The notes: a model not told the origin generated them from the letters alone. Positions 22,734 through 34,971 are shown, counted from the stretch's first letter. The stretch is 64,000 bases of DNA from Orientallactaga sibirica (GCA_036365145.1 JAEOAD010000005.1:3943501-4007500), one strand, 5' to 3'. Translations and numbers: made by a program.

Positions 22734-23605
22734 ACTGTCCTTAACTTCATTTACATTGTATTGAGTTGGATACCTTTAACAATTTGATGGTCAGAAAAAA
22801 CTGACTTTTTTTAAAGCTGTTATTCCTATCACTAATACCACTCTAAAACTATTTGGAATTATCTAAAACTTTTTTAGTATTATCTTGAGTTATATCATAC
22901 TGGGCATGTCATAGAAGATTATATCAAGTTCAACACAATTGACATGCTGTGGGAAAAGTGTATAAAATTATGGTCCAGACAGTCCCAGAATAGGCACAGT
23001 TTTGGCAAAAGCCACAATTTCCTACTGGGAGATATATTTTCTAAGTCTGTGATCATGCACAAAGAATGTGTGAGGCTATTAACATAGCCTACTCTCAATT
23101 GATGAAAGGCTAAATCTAGCGTGCGGGTGAGTGGGAAGCTGGGAGGGTCCAGACCAGGCATCCAGTGGCCTTGGTTGTCAAGCTGAGAGCATGCCAGATT
23201 GGTGGGGGAGTTCAATTAAGAGCTGGTACTATGCTGCAGGGCTTATATGTGTGCTGGTTTCATATATAAGAAAAAGAATTTGGCACAGTTGAAATTGGTT
23301 ATTACATGGAAACTCATTTGGTTGACAAAATGTAGATATGAGAAAAAAGAACTGAATACAATTTCCAATGTGAAAATGTGACTATCTGCCTGTCTTTTAC
23401 AAAAGGATTTCACCTCAATGACTATAGTTTACAGGTAAAAAAAAAAATAGCCGTATATAATATAAAATGAAGGCAGCTTGGAAGAAATATGGTTTTCAGT
23501 GGTAAGACACATTTCTTTATAACTGGTTTTATAGTGCTTTATTTTAAAAACAAGTAATTAAAAATTTTAATTATCATGAAATATGACTATTAAAACAAAA
23601 GAGGA
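22734..23605. other. Unique sequence
   Basis: No recognised gene. The 98-codon minus frame at 22919-23215 lacks hallmarks. Confidence 0.5.
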
Positions 23606-23762
23606 GCCGGGCATGGTGGCTCATGCCTTTAATCCCAGTACTTGGGAGACAAAGGTAGGAGGATCACTGTGAGTTCAAGGCCACCCTGAGAATACAGAGT
23701 GAGTTCCAGGTCAGCCTGGGCTGGAGTGAGACCCTACCTCAAAATACAAACAACAAAAAAAG
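23606..23762 (+). mobile_element. B1 SINE
   Basis: Full length from 'gccgggcatggtggctcatg' to 'gaccctacctca', with an AAC-rich tail. Confidence 0.95.
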
Positions 23763-23929
23763 AGGTAGTGGGAAGACTGTAAGGTACAGCCTTCCCCCAC
23801 CCCTCCAAAGACTGACAGAGGTGCTAATTATACCACAGTGGACACCAGACACCAAGGACCATTCTGAGGAGGGTCCTCAGAGAAATGGGAACCATGGGTG
23901 AGGGGATATAAGACCATAACCTAAGTAAG

Positions 23930-23930
<1 letters not shown>

Positions 23931-23960
<30 letters not shown>
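23931..23960. repeat. (TG)n microsatellite
   Basis: Fifteen TG dinucleotides, read directly. Confidence 0.97.
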
Positions 23961-23965
<5 letters not shown>

Positions 23966-25331
23966 AAACATTATTGTTTTAAGGGGAATTTTTAAATTTT
24001 GGTTTATGTACTCCAGTATACCTACTCCAAGGTTAAATTGCCTCAATAATTGTCCCTAAATATGTTCATTATATGTACAACAGATAAGGATCCCAATAAA
24101 ACGAAAAGGGACTCATTTCCTTAAAACAGTTCATTCACTCTGGTGTCCCCATACCTCAGTGAGTAGGCCTTGAAACAGCAAGCTCAAGCTTGTGGGCTTG
24201 TGACTAACTGCTTCTAGTTCAAACTCCATTGTGTAGTCCCGTTTGCACCATCTTTAGTTTAAAATCACATTCTGCACTTGACTTTGATAACTACTTCCTC
24301 TATGATATCTTGGCATTGGCAAGGTAAACTTTGGTTTGTTCAGAAATCGTGGCCTCCTTATTGTGATCACCTCTTCAAGGAAGGGGTTCTAGTTTCTGTG
24401 AATTAGTGGAGGGTAGCCTTCTGTAGGTCACACATAGCTATTTGACTGTGGATAATTGCATTCTTAACCAAGTCTATCTTAATTCTTACATGTAACTAAA
24501 GAAGAATAAGCTGTATTATTTTTAAAATTGAATAAAATTATTTGAGTAGGTGACTTGATGTAGTGTGAAATCCTAGTGGCAGGTAAACACCAATCACGCT
24601 CTGCTACAGAAGACAGCCACAATGAGGTGTTTGTTGTCACTCTGCTTGAAAGAATCGCTAGGGAAGTTCAAACAGTACAGCTGAATGTAATTAAAAGTAT
24701 AAACTCTGTTTAGAAATAACACCACATGCCACAAGATTTATTTACTGCTTTGGGTTGATTGTACATAAAATGCTGGCTTCTGCTTACATGATGTTATTGA
24801 AAATTTATGAGGAGATTTGATTTGAGGTGAATGAAAAATTCAAGACACCAGCTGTTCACTTATTCCTATACATACCAGTGGGATTACAGAAATTATTTTA
24901 TTTCTGAAGTTTAAAGAAAGTTAATGCAAAATATATGGCACTTTTGACCATACCAAAAGAAATCAAAAGTTCCTGAAACTTGTATTATAAGTTGTGATGT
25001 GTCAACATTACTTCAAATGAGACACAATGGAAAATCTGTCAGAACTAAATGTGAGTCTGTCGTCTTCTATCTCAGAGTGAAATGTAAAATGGAGAATGCT
25101 CACTATTTTTGAAAATGATCCCTTTTGTTATTTATTGTATCATTTAATAATTTATCCCCAAAGCAACCCAACAGACCAAAGCCGTTGAGTTAGAACTGAG
25201 AGCTTGCCCGTTCTCACTACTCAGAGAAAGAAAGAAAAAAAAAAAAAAAGCAGGCAGACACAGTGCACCAGAGAACACACAGCTGCATTTATCAATCGTC
25301 ATAACTCTGACTCAAGACACCTAGAACCATC

Positions 25332-25333
<2 letters not shown>
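23961..25333. other. Unique sequence
   Basis: About 1.4 kb with no recognised gene or repeat, apart from an A-rich tract near 25230-25250. Confidence 0.5.

Positions 25334-25373
<40 letters not shown>
25334..25373. repeat. (CA)n microsatellite
   Basis: About 19 CA dinucleotides, read directly. Confidence 0.97.
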
Positions 25374-25374
<1 letters not shown>

Positions 25375-25523
25375 TTAAAGACTGATTAATGAGTATCTTT
25401 CTTCATTACATATGAACTTACTCCTGAAATTGGTCATTTTGATGTCTGAGAATAGGAGGGAAGAAAAAACTTAAAATCACAACAATTTCTCCATGCCATT
25501 CAATGTAAAAGATTAATGTGATT

Positions 25524-25745
25524 GGGCTGGAGAAATGGCTTAGTGGTTAAGGCGTTTGCCTGCGAAGCCAAAGGATCCCGGTTCGATTCTTCAGGACCCA
25601 CGTAAGCTAGATGCACAAGGGGCACATGCATCTGGAGTTTGTTTGCATTGGCTAGAGGCCCTGGCGTGCCCATTCTTTCTCTGCCTGCCTCTCTCTCTCT
25701 CTCTCTGTCTCTGCTTGCAAATAAATAAATAAAAATTTAAAAAAA
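25524..25745 (+). mobile_element. tRNA-derived SINE
   Basis: Full length from 'gggctggagaaatggcttag' through 'ccggttcgattctt', a CT-rich segment and an AAAT tail. Imperfect duplication 'gattaatgtgatt' at 25511-25523 versus 'gataaatgtgatt' at 25746-25758. Confidence 0.95.
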
Positions 25746-25758
25746 GATAAATGTGATT

Positions 25759-26192
25759 ATTGAAATAAAAGCTCATTTGATAGCTCTTGAAATGACTCCT
25801 TCTATATTGTTTCCTTGTATTACTCATTTTTAACCTTAGATACTTTGTTAAAGTTTTTTTTATTATTAAGGATTTTAAACAAACTCCAAATAATTCTAAT
25901 AGGAGTGCCATATAGAATCAATCAATTGCATTTCAACAAAATAAAAGGCCCTTACATAATAAATGCTAGGACCAAATCTCTTATAATTTCTTTCAACTGT
26001 AAAAAGGAAATAATTATTCCTTGTCTATGCTTACAACTCTCCCTGTCCTTACTGCTTTTATGATGGGTTAATTGCTACAACAGCCTGATACTGACGGATG
26101 CTGACGGAAATGTACCTGTTTGTGCAGAATTGGTGGATGAAATCATTGCCTTTGTGCAAACCAATCTTACATTTTAATAGTTCATTAAGTAT
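25759..26192. other. Unique AT-rich sequence
   Basis: Nothing recognised. Confidence 0.5.
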
Positions 26193-26437
26193 AAACTGGA
26201 GAGATTGCTTAGTGGTTAAGGGACTTGCCTGCAAAGCCCAAGGACCCAGGTTCAATTCACAAGGTGGAGCATGCATCTGGAGTTCATTTGCAGTGACGAG
26301 AGGCCCTGATGTGCCCATTCTCTTTACCTCCCTTTCCTCCCTCCCTCCCTCCCTCCCTCCCTCTCTCTCCCTGTCTCTCATTTGCCTCTTTCTCTCTCTC
26401 TCAAATAAATAGAAATAAAAATATTTTAAAGAATAAA
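26193..26437 (+). mobile_element. tRNA-derived SINE with (CCCT)n expansion
   Basis: SINE head 'actggagagattgcttagtg', B-box region 'caggttcaattc', then an expanded CCCT array at 26335-26365 inside the CT-rich segment, and an A-rich tail. Confidence 0.92.
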
Positions 26438-26771
26438 TGAATGACTCATAATGTTTTACTGTATTTTCTATTTATATAATAATCACATTTTAAATTTTTT
26501 TCCCTTAACAGTATTGCACTTTGTTAATTTTGTAATGACAACATGAAGTCTTACCATGAATGAAGATTTATAGTAATCTGTGCCTTATGTCTAAGCATAA
26601 TTATGAAGAAATATAATAAAGAACAATTAAAAATTTTCAAATTCCTCAAAATATATATGAATTTACACAGAATAAAAGGGATGTACTTCAAAGTCATATA
26701 TTTAGTAGCTTAACATAAATTTTGTGTAAAACCTAGAGAGTAAGTGTACATTTTTGGTTAGGATTATATCA
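26438..26771. other. Unique AT-rich sequence
   Basis: Nothing recognised. Confidence 0.5.
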
Positions 26772-26772
26772 G

Positions 26773-26983
26773 GGACTGGAGAGATGTCTTAGTGGTTAAG
26801 GTGCTTGTCTGCAAAGTCTAAAAACCTGGGTCCAATTCCCTAGTACCCACATATAGCCAGATGCACTGAGTGGTGCATGTGTCTGGAGTTCTTTTGCCAT
26901 GGTTAGAGGCTCTGACACATCCGTTCTCTCTCTCTCTCTCTCTGTATGTCTCTGCTTGAAAATAAATAAATAAAAATATTTTT
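26773..26983 (+). mobile_element. tRNA-derived SINE
   Basis: From 'gggactggagagatgtctta' through 'gggtccaattccct' and a TC run to an AAAT tail. Confidence 0.93.
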
Positions 26984-27169
26984 AAAGATTATAAACACAA
27001 TTTTAAGTAATGTATAGCCTTCCAAATGTACAATCTCACTGCCATTTCATTTTATTTATTTCATGATAGCGCTTCTTGAATTTGCTTAACATTGTGATGA
27101 ATACAAAATAAATATTTTAGCTCAGACATATTTGGTTTTAATTTTATATTAGAAAACAGATAATTGAGT

Positions 27170-27560
27170 TTCATTATGGCACTTGTAAAACATTCTGTTT
27201 GTGTCTCCCTCCTTCTTCACTCCTGAATCCTTCTCCCTCGTTGGTATAACCTCAGCAGCCACCTTCCTGCTTTCACACCACGTGTGACCTCTGGTGCCCC
27301 TCTCACCTTTCTCATCACCTCTGTTTGCCTCTTGCGGTCTCCTACCTGTTCTCATGGACGATCCGCACTCCACATCCTCCGATTTTCATGCACGCAAACA
27401 TTAGAAGTTAGTATCTACACATAAGAGAGATTTTTTTTTGTCTTTCTGGGCCTCAGTTAATATAATATTTTCCAGTTCCATCCATTTTCCGGCAAATTTC
27501 ATAATTTTTCATTAAAGTTGAATACAATTATTTTATTACATAAGTGTTTTAAACTCATAA
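27170..27560 (-). mobile_element. LINE-1 ORF2 end and possible 3' UTR, antisense
   Basis: 'tgtctttctgggcctcagtt' and 'ataatattttccagttccat' followed by 'cattttccggcaaatttcat' are hallmark reverse-strand sequences of the LINE-1 ORF2 C-terminal end. The C-rich 27200-27410 block lies where the 3' UTR of this antisense copy should be, but I cannot align it with the other 3' UTR copies. Both edges are approximate. Confidence 0.65.
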
Positions 27561-27943
27561 ATCTGTACAAAAATTGTTTTTGTCTAACCTTGTTTGTATT
27601 TTAAATTACAACTTGTGCCTATAAAGTACTGTGAGTCCGTAGCCTTAATCCACTTTTACAATAGAAGAATTTCTTCATTAACAAACTAATTTCCTCATCT
27701 TAATTTCATGGAGACAGAGTCTCTTCCTCTCTCTGGAACTTCTATCTATCAGGGAGCAACAGCTATTCTTCTGCTTCCCCCCACCTCTGCAACCTGGGGT
27801 TTCACCTGTTTGTGGCATGCCAGCTTTTGACATGGGGACCTGGGGTGTCTGACTTGGAAGTTTCTGGCTTGAGAGGCATTCATGCTTAAGGAGAAAGCAC
27901 CATTATCTACTGACCTTTTCCCCAGCCCCATATCTCTGTATGT
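27561..27943. other. Unique sequence
   Basis: Nothing recognised. Confidence 0.5.
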
Positions 27944-27946
27944 CTG

Positions 27947-27995
<49 letters not shown>

Positions 27996-28231
27996 TATCT
28001 ATCTATCTATTTATCTATCTATTATTTATTTGCAAGCAGATACAGAGAAAGAGAGAGGGGGGAGAGTCAGAGACAGAATGGGCACACCAGGGCTTCTTGC
28101 TACTACAAATGAACTCTAGATATATGTGCCACTTTGTGCATCTGGCTTTACCCCATGTACTGGTGAATCAAACCTGGCTTGTTATGCTTTGCAAGAAAGT
28201 GCCTGAAACCACTGAGCAATCTATCCAGTTC
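27944..28231 (-). mobile_element. tRNA-derived SINE, antisense, with (TCTA)n array at its tail
   Basis: SINE body from 'gaatgggcacaccagggctt' to 'gagcaatctatccagttc'. The A-rich tail end has been replaced or expanded into a TCTA/TATC array at 27944-28025. Confidence 0.9.
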
Positions 28232-28239
28232 AAGATATA

Positions 28240-28240
<1 letters not shown>

Positions 28241-28288
<48 letters not shown>
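28241..28288. repeat. (AT)n microsatellite
   Basis: About 24 AT dinucleotides right after the SINE head, read directly. Confidence 0.97.
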
Positions 28289-28291
<3 letters not shown>

Positions 28292-29150
28292 AAAGATGAT
28301 AATTGAAAAACACATAGTTTAAGGAAAATTTTATTAACTCTGATGTGGACACCTTTTGTACTGGAAAATGTCCCATTCATTTCAAAATCCTGAACTGTAA
28401 CTTCCTTTATACATGTCATCGTAATCAGTCTCTTGTCTTTAGAGTTTTTCTACACATACATGTGTTCCCAACAATTTAAGATTCTGAGTGGCTTATTGAG
28501 AAACTTCAGGCACTCTCAAAGTGTCTGGCTTGTATTTCTATGCAACATAGCTGAAAATTTCCAAAATAAAAACTTCCCAAGACAAAAATCCTTAGTGTGT
28601 ATACCCAGCCCAAGGTCAGCATGGAAGAGTCTTATCAAAGACGTGCACCTTGTAAGGTGAATCACTGCGTCCATACGCACACACAAAGTAGCCACCCAAC
28701 AGATATCTAAAAAGATAGACATGAAGAATAAAAGAAATATTGATCCAGAGAGTGGATGCCCAAATGTCGAGTTAAATTTAACAAAGGTTGTTATTACTTA
28801 AAACAGGTGCTAAGAGATCTAGGAAGTCTTATATGTATAGAGAAAATAAATTATGAATAGAACATAAAAGCTGATTATCATTAACTAAATAAAAGGTTTG
28901 TTCATATTCTTAGGACATAGAACTAGAACTTCACACAATACTTCCTGGTAAGAATTATGTTAAATTTAGAGATTATGGCTATTGATAAAATTGAATGAGT
29001 GGGCCATGAGTCAAAAAGTTATATGTTTCATTTCTTAATTCTACCCCAAATTAAAAATATAACTAATGACTACACTGAGGAAATACTCTCATTTTTATAT
29101 ATTACTTTCTTTGTTTTTTCTTCTTCTTCTTTTTTTTTTTTTACAAACAG
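28289..29150. other. Unique sequence
   Basis: No recognised repeat. It leads into a long pyrimidine tract at 29107-29142. Confidence 0.5.
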
Positions 29151-29274
29151 CAGACCGATATACTCATCCTTAATAAAAGAGTTGTTTTCAAATAATTCAC
29201 TCACGTTGGCAGAACCTCTCCACACAGCCAGAGTGGGGAGTGCTGAAGTGTCGTCTCTCGAGGCAGAGGCATTG
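29151..29274 (+). other. Candidate internal exon (124 bp), unassigned
   Basis: A 36-nt T/C-rich tract ends in 'ttacaaacag', a strong acceptor. The block ends 'gaggcagaggcattg' followed by 'gtgagtac', a strong donor. One frame (after the first base) is open through all 41 codons, reading 'RPIYSSLIKELFSNNS' and later 'VGSAEVSSLEAEAL'. The frame remains open from 28999 to 29433, so openness alone is weak evidence. No family is recognised. It could be an exon of an unknown protein or noncoding RNA, or a chance pairing of splice-like sites. Confidence 0.2.
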
Positions 29275-29470
29275 GTGAGTACCCATGGCAACCCGATTTT
29301 AAAGCAGCTGAATACCATGAAACCAAGGAATGAACACAGCTGTGGATCAGAGCGTTTAGTGCAGCTAATCAAGCCCAGGTCAGCAGCTGGTGTCGTGGTG
29401 TCGTCTGGGAGGGGAAGGGACACACTTCAGTGACAGATTCTGAGATCATTGTCCACGGACACACAAAACG

Positions 29471-29472
<2 letters not shown>

Positions 29473-29521
<49 letters not shown>
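29473..29521. repeat. (GT)n microsatellite
   Basis: About 24 GT dinucleotides, read directly. Confidence 0.98.
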
Positions 29522-29523
<2 letters not shown>

Positions 29524-30025
29524 CAGTGTTGCTCGGAGGAAATGGTGAAGTTTAGTAATTTCGGCGACCATAGACAGTTACACTGCATTCATTAATGACC
29601 AGCTCCAGAAATGAATACAATAAAAAAGTGAATCATCTGAGAAGTAACTGTGCTTCAATCCAAATGTCTCTCTCACTGAAGCTCCTGTTTTTCTCAAACT
29701 CCTCACTGCTTGAATAGACTCACTGAATTATATTTTGTTCCACTTCAAGCCTAAGACTACTCAAGTTGCTTTAGATATCATCCTGAGAGACCAATGTGTT
29801 TTGTAAACTCCGGTTCAAATATTTATGTGAAATATATGATGTCTCATTTTAGACAACCATGTTTTCTTCCCTGAGTTAGTTTTATTTTAAAATGGATGAT
29901 TAGTTTCCCCTCCAAAATATAATTACTCATTTTTTCTTTTTATATAGCAGTCTCTGGTTAGTCAGATATACAGAATGGTATAGAATGTTGCTTTAGCAGA
30001 TTAACTGTTTGTTCTAAGATAATTT
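29522..30025. other. Unique sequence
   Basis: Nothing recognised. Confidence 0.5.
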
Positions 30026-30054
30026 TTAAAATATTTTATTTATTTGTTTGAGAG

Positions 30055-30085
<31 letters not shown>

Positions 30086-30235
30086 ATGGACTGCTAGGGC
30101 ATCCAGCCTCTGTATAGAAACTCCAGACTCATGTGTCATCTTGTGCATCTGGCTTACGTAGGTCCTGGGGAATCAAACCTGGGTCTTTAGGTACCACAGA
30201 CAAGCACCTTAACCACTGAGCCATCTCTCCGGCCC
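30026..30235 (-). mobile_element. tRNA-derived SINE, antisense
   Basis: A T-rich end, GA run, 'tgtgcatctggcttacgtag', 'aatcaaacctgggtct' and 'gagccatctctccggccc'. Full length. Confidence 0.94.
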
Positions 30236-30314
30236 AAATTTATAAATATGTGTACACAATTATATTATGGGTCAAACATAAAGTCAAATAGTGTTCACAT
30301 TAAGTCCTGTGGGA

Positions 30315-30479
30315 ATGGAAGTAGGAAGCACTCTGGGGCAATATGTTAGAAACCACTTGAGGAAGCAGCTCAAGCAGAGACTTCTGGAACACCTGAAGAA
30401 GAGTCGGATGGAGAAGAGACACTTGAATATACTCCAAGAGAAGGCTGTGAGTGAAAAAATACAATTTGCCTTCCAATAA
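30315..30479 (+). CDS. Candidate 54-residue basic ORF, unassigned
   Basis: From the ATG at 30315 the frame reads 'MEVGSTLGQYVRNHLRKQL' and then a highly basic stretch with Lys/Arg/Leu/Glu spacing ('LKQRLLEHLKKSRMEKRH') that would form an amphipathic helix. A consensus donor 'gtgagt' sits at 30447-30452 just after 'gagaaggct', so an exon could end at 30446. No convincing acceptor with a pyrimidine tract lies upstream. I do not recognise a family; the ORF could be an exon relic or chance. Confidence 0.15.
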   Translation: MEVGSTLGQYVRNHLRKQLKQRLLEHLKKSRMEKRHLNILQEKAVSEKIQFAFQ

Positions 30480-30853
30480 GCTCCTTATTCATGTCTAACA
30501 GATTCCATACACAAATTTAAATGTGTTAAATATTCAGCCCTGAGACACACCTGGGCCTTTACTTTTGCTGTTTTTAGATGTTGCTTTATTATTACAAAGA
30601 AGCCCAGACTGGCAAGTCCTATTAAAAGAGATAATAAAGTTCCTTATCTCAGTTAAATGGGATATTTTTCTGTGTGGGCTATTTACTGTTACCACACCTC
30701 TCATTTTATTCAAAGCAGCCCTAAGTGAAAAGAAAATTAAATATACAACCATTTTAATTATGCAAGTGGTTTTGAGATCATAAATCTATGTACAAACTCC
30801 CATATACCAATTCTTAGTGCCTATCTTAGAATCAGCTCAAGCCAAATAATTTG
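30480..30853. other. Unique sequence
   Basis: Nothing recognised. Confidence 0.5.
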
Positions 30854-30904
<51 letters not shown>

Positions 30905-30925
30905 GATATAGAGATATAGATATAT
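30854..30925. repeat. (GATA)n microsatellite
   Basis: About 12 perfect GATA units, then degenerate GATATA units, read directly. Confidence 0.97.
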
Positions 30926-31200
30926 GCAATCAGGTTCGCATTGCTGGCAGAAAACATCTGACCAAAAGCAGCTTGTGGGGGGATAAAAGTTTTGGCTTAC
31001 AGACTGAAGGGGAAGCTCCATGTTGGCTGGGGAAAATGATGGCATGAGCAGAGGGTGGACATCATTTCCTGGCCAACATCAGGTGGAATACTGCTACAGA
31101 AGAGTGTGCCAAACACTGGCAAGAGGAAACTGGTTAAAATACTCATAAGCCCATCCCCAACAATAGACAATACGATATGTCTCAGACACACATTGAGATG
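30926..31200 (+). repeat. Degenerate rodent interspersed repeat, class uncertain
   Basis: Clear relative of 42895-43145: both share 'ccaaaagcagct', 'gaggggaagctcca' versus 'gaggaagcttcatg', 'gcaggtgga' regions, 'gccaaacactggcaagagg' and 'taagcccatccccaaca'. I could not fix the class; a nonautonomous DNA element is one possibility. Confidence 0.6.
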
Positions 31201-32829
31201 TTACATTTTGTTATCACTAAGATCTCACTAAGAATAAAAAATCTGACTTATTGTTACATTCGTCGTTGAAAAATTAATACATTCAAGGATATATAATGAA
31301 TTCTTTTGACTATGCAAAATCTCCAGTGGATCACTCTTAGTATTTCTTTGAAATATTTTATATCAGTTTCTTATCTAATGGAACTTGTGAGCATAATATT
31401 TTCTTCCAGGTCCTTGATGATTAGTAAGACGACAGTTTGGCACAGAAGCCATCTGACCTTCAGTGAATGCTCTGAAGTGACGATTGTGTTAAAGGGGCAG
31501 CAGTGTTGTCTGGAAGGACACAGCCTGCTGAGACAGCTCCTCAGTTCAAATGAGGATGCTGAGAGGATGTGCCCACAGCCACCCTGAGCCAGGCCGTAAA
31601 TACTGGAGTTTCTCTCTGGGCACAAGGCACGGGGAGTCTCCCACCTCCAGTGATAAAGATGAGAAACACACGTGGTAACAGAAATTGTCTATTGACGGGG
31701 TAAAAGAGCCAGGTGCAGAACGACTGGACACCCCAACTCACCTTGCAATTTGGCAAAACGGCTGCTAAACCGAAATGAATTGTGCTACCCTGTGACGAAC
31801 AGCCGTCCCCTTGAATCTCGGTGGAACGAGTGAAATGCTGTATATGAAATAATGAATAGAATCATAAACTGAGACATGAAATCCACAGCACATTTGGGGA
31901 TGAGAGCAGCTATAAATGATTGCATGTCTAAATTTGAGCAAAACAGTTGTTTGCTCATCATTAAAAACCCAGACGCTAAACCTCATCATCTGCTTTGGCA
32001 GTGGACCAGGGAGGAGGCGTCTATATCCTTATGCAATGCTAAGCCCCTAGGATGCGATGTTCTGCACAGGAGAATGTTTACACACAAGGTATGGTAGCCC
32101 TTCTGTAATGGTGAGACCTACTTTAAACTGTGCTATTTCTCCATAATTCCACTTCTCTAGAATGCTTATTCAATATTTTTCTATAAATTTAATAGTGAAA
32201 GACATTTGAGGAGCAGACACACACACACAAACAGTGAAAATATTTTATCATGGGGAAATTGTATGAACAATTGGAAAAGCTCTCTTCAGATTTAAATTTT
32301 TTTCAAAAGTCGTAAATTAAATTCTTTTGCTCCTTAGTGTACACACCCAGTAAATTCTTGGAAGAAAATTCACAGAAATTCATTCAATTTTTCCTAATAG
32401 CAGCAAGCTGGAAACTGACCTCTTTGGTCAGATTCCAATTCAAATCTGTCCTAGTGAAAAGGTGAGTTTACTGGGATAACTGACAGGAACATGAGTAATA
32501 CCATGGCCCTTTACGCCCACCACAGCTGGGTTATGCCTCATGCAAACTACATCCCTGGAGCTCCTTGCACACCCTGCAATCTTCTCTCCTCAACAGTTGT
32601 TACAGTATACAAAGCTCTGGAGTGGGGTGTGAATCTTCTAAGTTCCAGAACCATCCTGAGTCTTGTAAGCACTGCTACAGACTCTATTTCTTACTTCCCA
32701 AGCATGATGAGCTTCATTCCTCCCCTGGGAAGAAATGACCCCCTGTGAGGAAATAGTGATGCAATAAACCTAATTCCTGAGGTACAGAGCACATTTACGT
32801 AACTCCACACTCATCCTTTCTATTGTTTT
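31201..32829. other. Unique sequence
   Basis: About 1.6 kb with no recognised gene or repeat. The 93-codon frame at 31306-31587 has no hallmarks. Confidence 0.5.
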
Positions 32830-33145
32830 CTTTCTGCTGTGACTATGACCGTATACCTGACAAGGAGCAAGTGGAGAAGAAAAGAGTTTATGTTGACCTG
32901 TAATTTGAAGGAATGCTTTGCATCTTGGCAATGAAGCTGGGGGGGAGGGGTGTGCAGGTGCATGGACAGTCAGGAGGTGGAAAATGAACAGGAAATGGGA
33001 AAGAATATAAAACTCAAAGCTAGCCCCCAGTGACCACTTTCCCCAGCAAGACTCCACCTCATTAAGGTTATAAAACCTTTCCAAACAGTATCACCAGCTA
33101 AGGACAAAGTGTTCAAACCTATTAGCCTCGAAATGTTTGAGGCCC
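32830..33145 (+). repeat. Degenerate rodent interspersed repeat, class uncertain
   Basis: Organised like 30926-31200 and 42895-43200: 'gctgtgactatgaccgtata' head, 'aagagtttatg', 'ggcaatgaagctg', 'gcaagactccacctcattaa', then 'gtgttcaaacctatt'. Confidence 0.45.
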
Positions 33146-33573
33146 GGGGTAGGGGAGGGCGGTCATTTTACACCTGAATCGCAACAGTCAAGCACTCTGA
33201 TGAAAGCATGTTCTGAGCTCAGACTCTGTTTATTCTTCCCTGCTCCAATATGAATAAGAATCTGAGTACAGGCTGGCTTTGCAAAGGGAATCATGGACTT
33301 TGAATGTCTCGTAGTTATTAGAGTCATAAAAGGTATTAAGTTACTGTTGGGTGAAGAACTAGCAACAATGACATGTCTAATAAGGGAAGCTTCTGAGAAC
33401 CTTAGGACTGGAGTTGCAGGGTCCACTGTGCAAATTCCACCCTCGTTGGTGGGCCCGTAAGTGAGGCCCAGAAAGGGTATGAGGAAAACAGGTGCAAGTT
33501 CTGTCAGATTCCAGCTCTAAAGAGTAGATTAATAATGGAAGAATTCCACTCATCTTATTCTAAGTCTCTCAGG
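33146..33573. other. Unique sequence
   Basis: Nothing recognised. Confidence 0.5.
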
Positions 33574-33609
33574 TAATAATAATAATAATAATAATGATAA
33601 TAATAATAA
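33574..33609. repeat. (AAT)n microsatellite
   Basis: About 12 AAT units with one GAT variant, read directly. Confidence 0.96.
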
Positions 33610-33693
33610 GGGTTTTGAAATCAGCACTACATAAAAAATAAGCAGAAAAATGCAAAAGTCTCAACATAATTGTGCATAAAATACCACATCAAT

Positions 33694-33904
33694 GGGTCTG
33701 GAAACAGTTTAAAATGCTTGTTTGCCAAGCCTGATGGCCTAGGTTCAATCCCCCAGTACCCAGGTAGAGCCAGATACAAAAAGCAGCTTATACATCTGGA
33801 GTTCCTTTGCAGTGGCAGGAGGACCCTGTATGCCCATATCACTCTCTTTCTATCTGACTCGTCCTCTCTGTTTCTCTCAAATAAATAAATAAAATATTTT
33901 AAGG
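33694..33904 (+). mobile_element. tRNA-derived SINE
   Basis: SINE body from 'gggtctggaaacagtttaaa' to an AAAT tail. The perfect 13-bp duplication 'ataccacatcaat' lies at 33681-33693 and 33905-33917. Confidence 0.95.
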
Positions 33905-33917
33905 ATACCACATCAAT

Positions 33918-34576
33918 CTATTTCATAGGATTAATTATTACAATTAACTTTATCATTAATATTAATAATAGCAGTATTATATTGTATAATAGGACTAAAG
34001 TTGTGAGTATTATATTCTCATAATGATTTTAGTCATTGATATTACTATAACTATTTCATTATAACAATGTCATAATAAAACTTTATTATAAAGATCAAGA
34101 GATTATAAAGAACTCAAGAAAATTTTTTATATTTCCTCTTTTCCCAGAGAGAGTAATTCTGTATCTGAATGAAAATGTCGTGTGTCATTTTGAAAAGCAG
34201 ACATTGGATTCAAAGAGAAAATGTGTCGTACATGCATATCTATTTCCATCTCTTTATCTCTGTATTTGCATCTGATATGTCAAATTATCAAGGACTTGTG
34301 AATTAAGTGTGCACAAGCTTTTGTCTCCCATAAATTGTTATAAGTATAAAGATAAGATACAGAGAAGACTGATATTTTAATATTTCTGTTTTTAGAATGA
34401 ATTCTCTGATCTTATAACATCCCTTTATATTTTGTCTCTTCAAGTGGTGGCAGGTGTGTGTTATCTCATAATGTTTGAGGATAGAAATTCAATGATGAGA
34501 CTTATATAATTGTCAAAACAGAACAGAACTTTTTCCTGTAGATAGTCAAAATGTAATTGATGTGATGGTTAATCTT
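33918..34576. other. Unique AT-rich sequence
   Basis: Nothing recognised. Confidence 0.5.
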
Positions 34577-34690
34577 TTTAAAGTATTTTTTTATTATTTA
34601 AGAAAAAGATAAAGAAGGACAGAGATAGATAGAGAGAGAGAGAGAATGAGAATAGACATTCCAGGCACTCTTTGCCACTGCAAAGTGGTC
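34577..34690 (-). mobile_element. tRNA-derived SINE tail half, antisense, truncated
   Basis: T-rich end, GA-rich stretch and 'cattccaggcactctttgcc' then 'actgcaaa'. The tRNA head is absent. Confidence 0.75.
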
Positions 34691-34756
34691 TTAGCATGTG
34701 AGGAAGAAAGCCCATGTAGCAGGAGAGAAACCACCTAAGCAAAACCAGGTATGAGG

Positions 34757-34971
34757 GCTGGAGAGATAGCTGAGCAGGTAAGGCACTTGCCTGCAAAGCC
34801 TAAGGACCCAGGTTCAATTCCCCAGGACCCACGTAAGCTAGATGCACAAGGTGGTACATGTGTCAAAGTTTGTTTGCAATGGCTAGAGGCACTGGCATGC
34901 TCATTTTCTCTCTCTACCTCTCTCTCTCAAATAAATAAATGAATAAATAAATAAATAAATAAATAAATAAC
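34757..34971 (+). mobile_element. tRNA-derived SINE
   Basis: Full length from 'gggctggagagatagctgag' through 'aggttcaattccccagga' to an AAAT array at 34927-34969. Confidence 0.95.
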
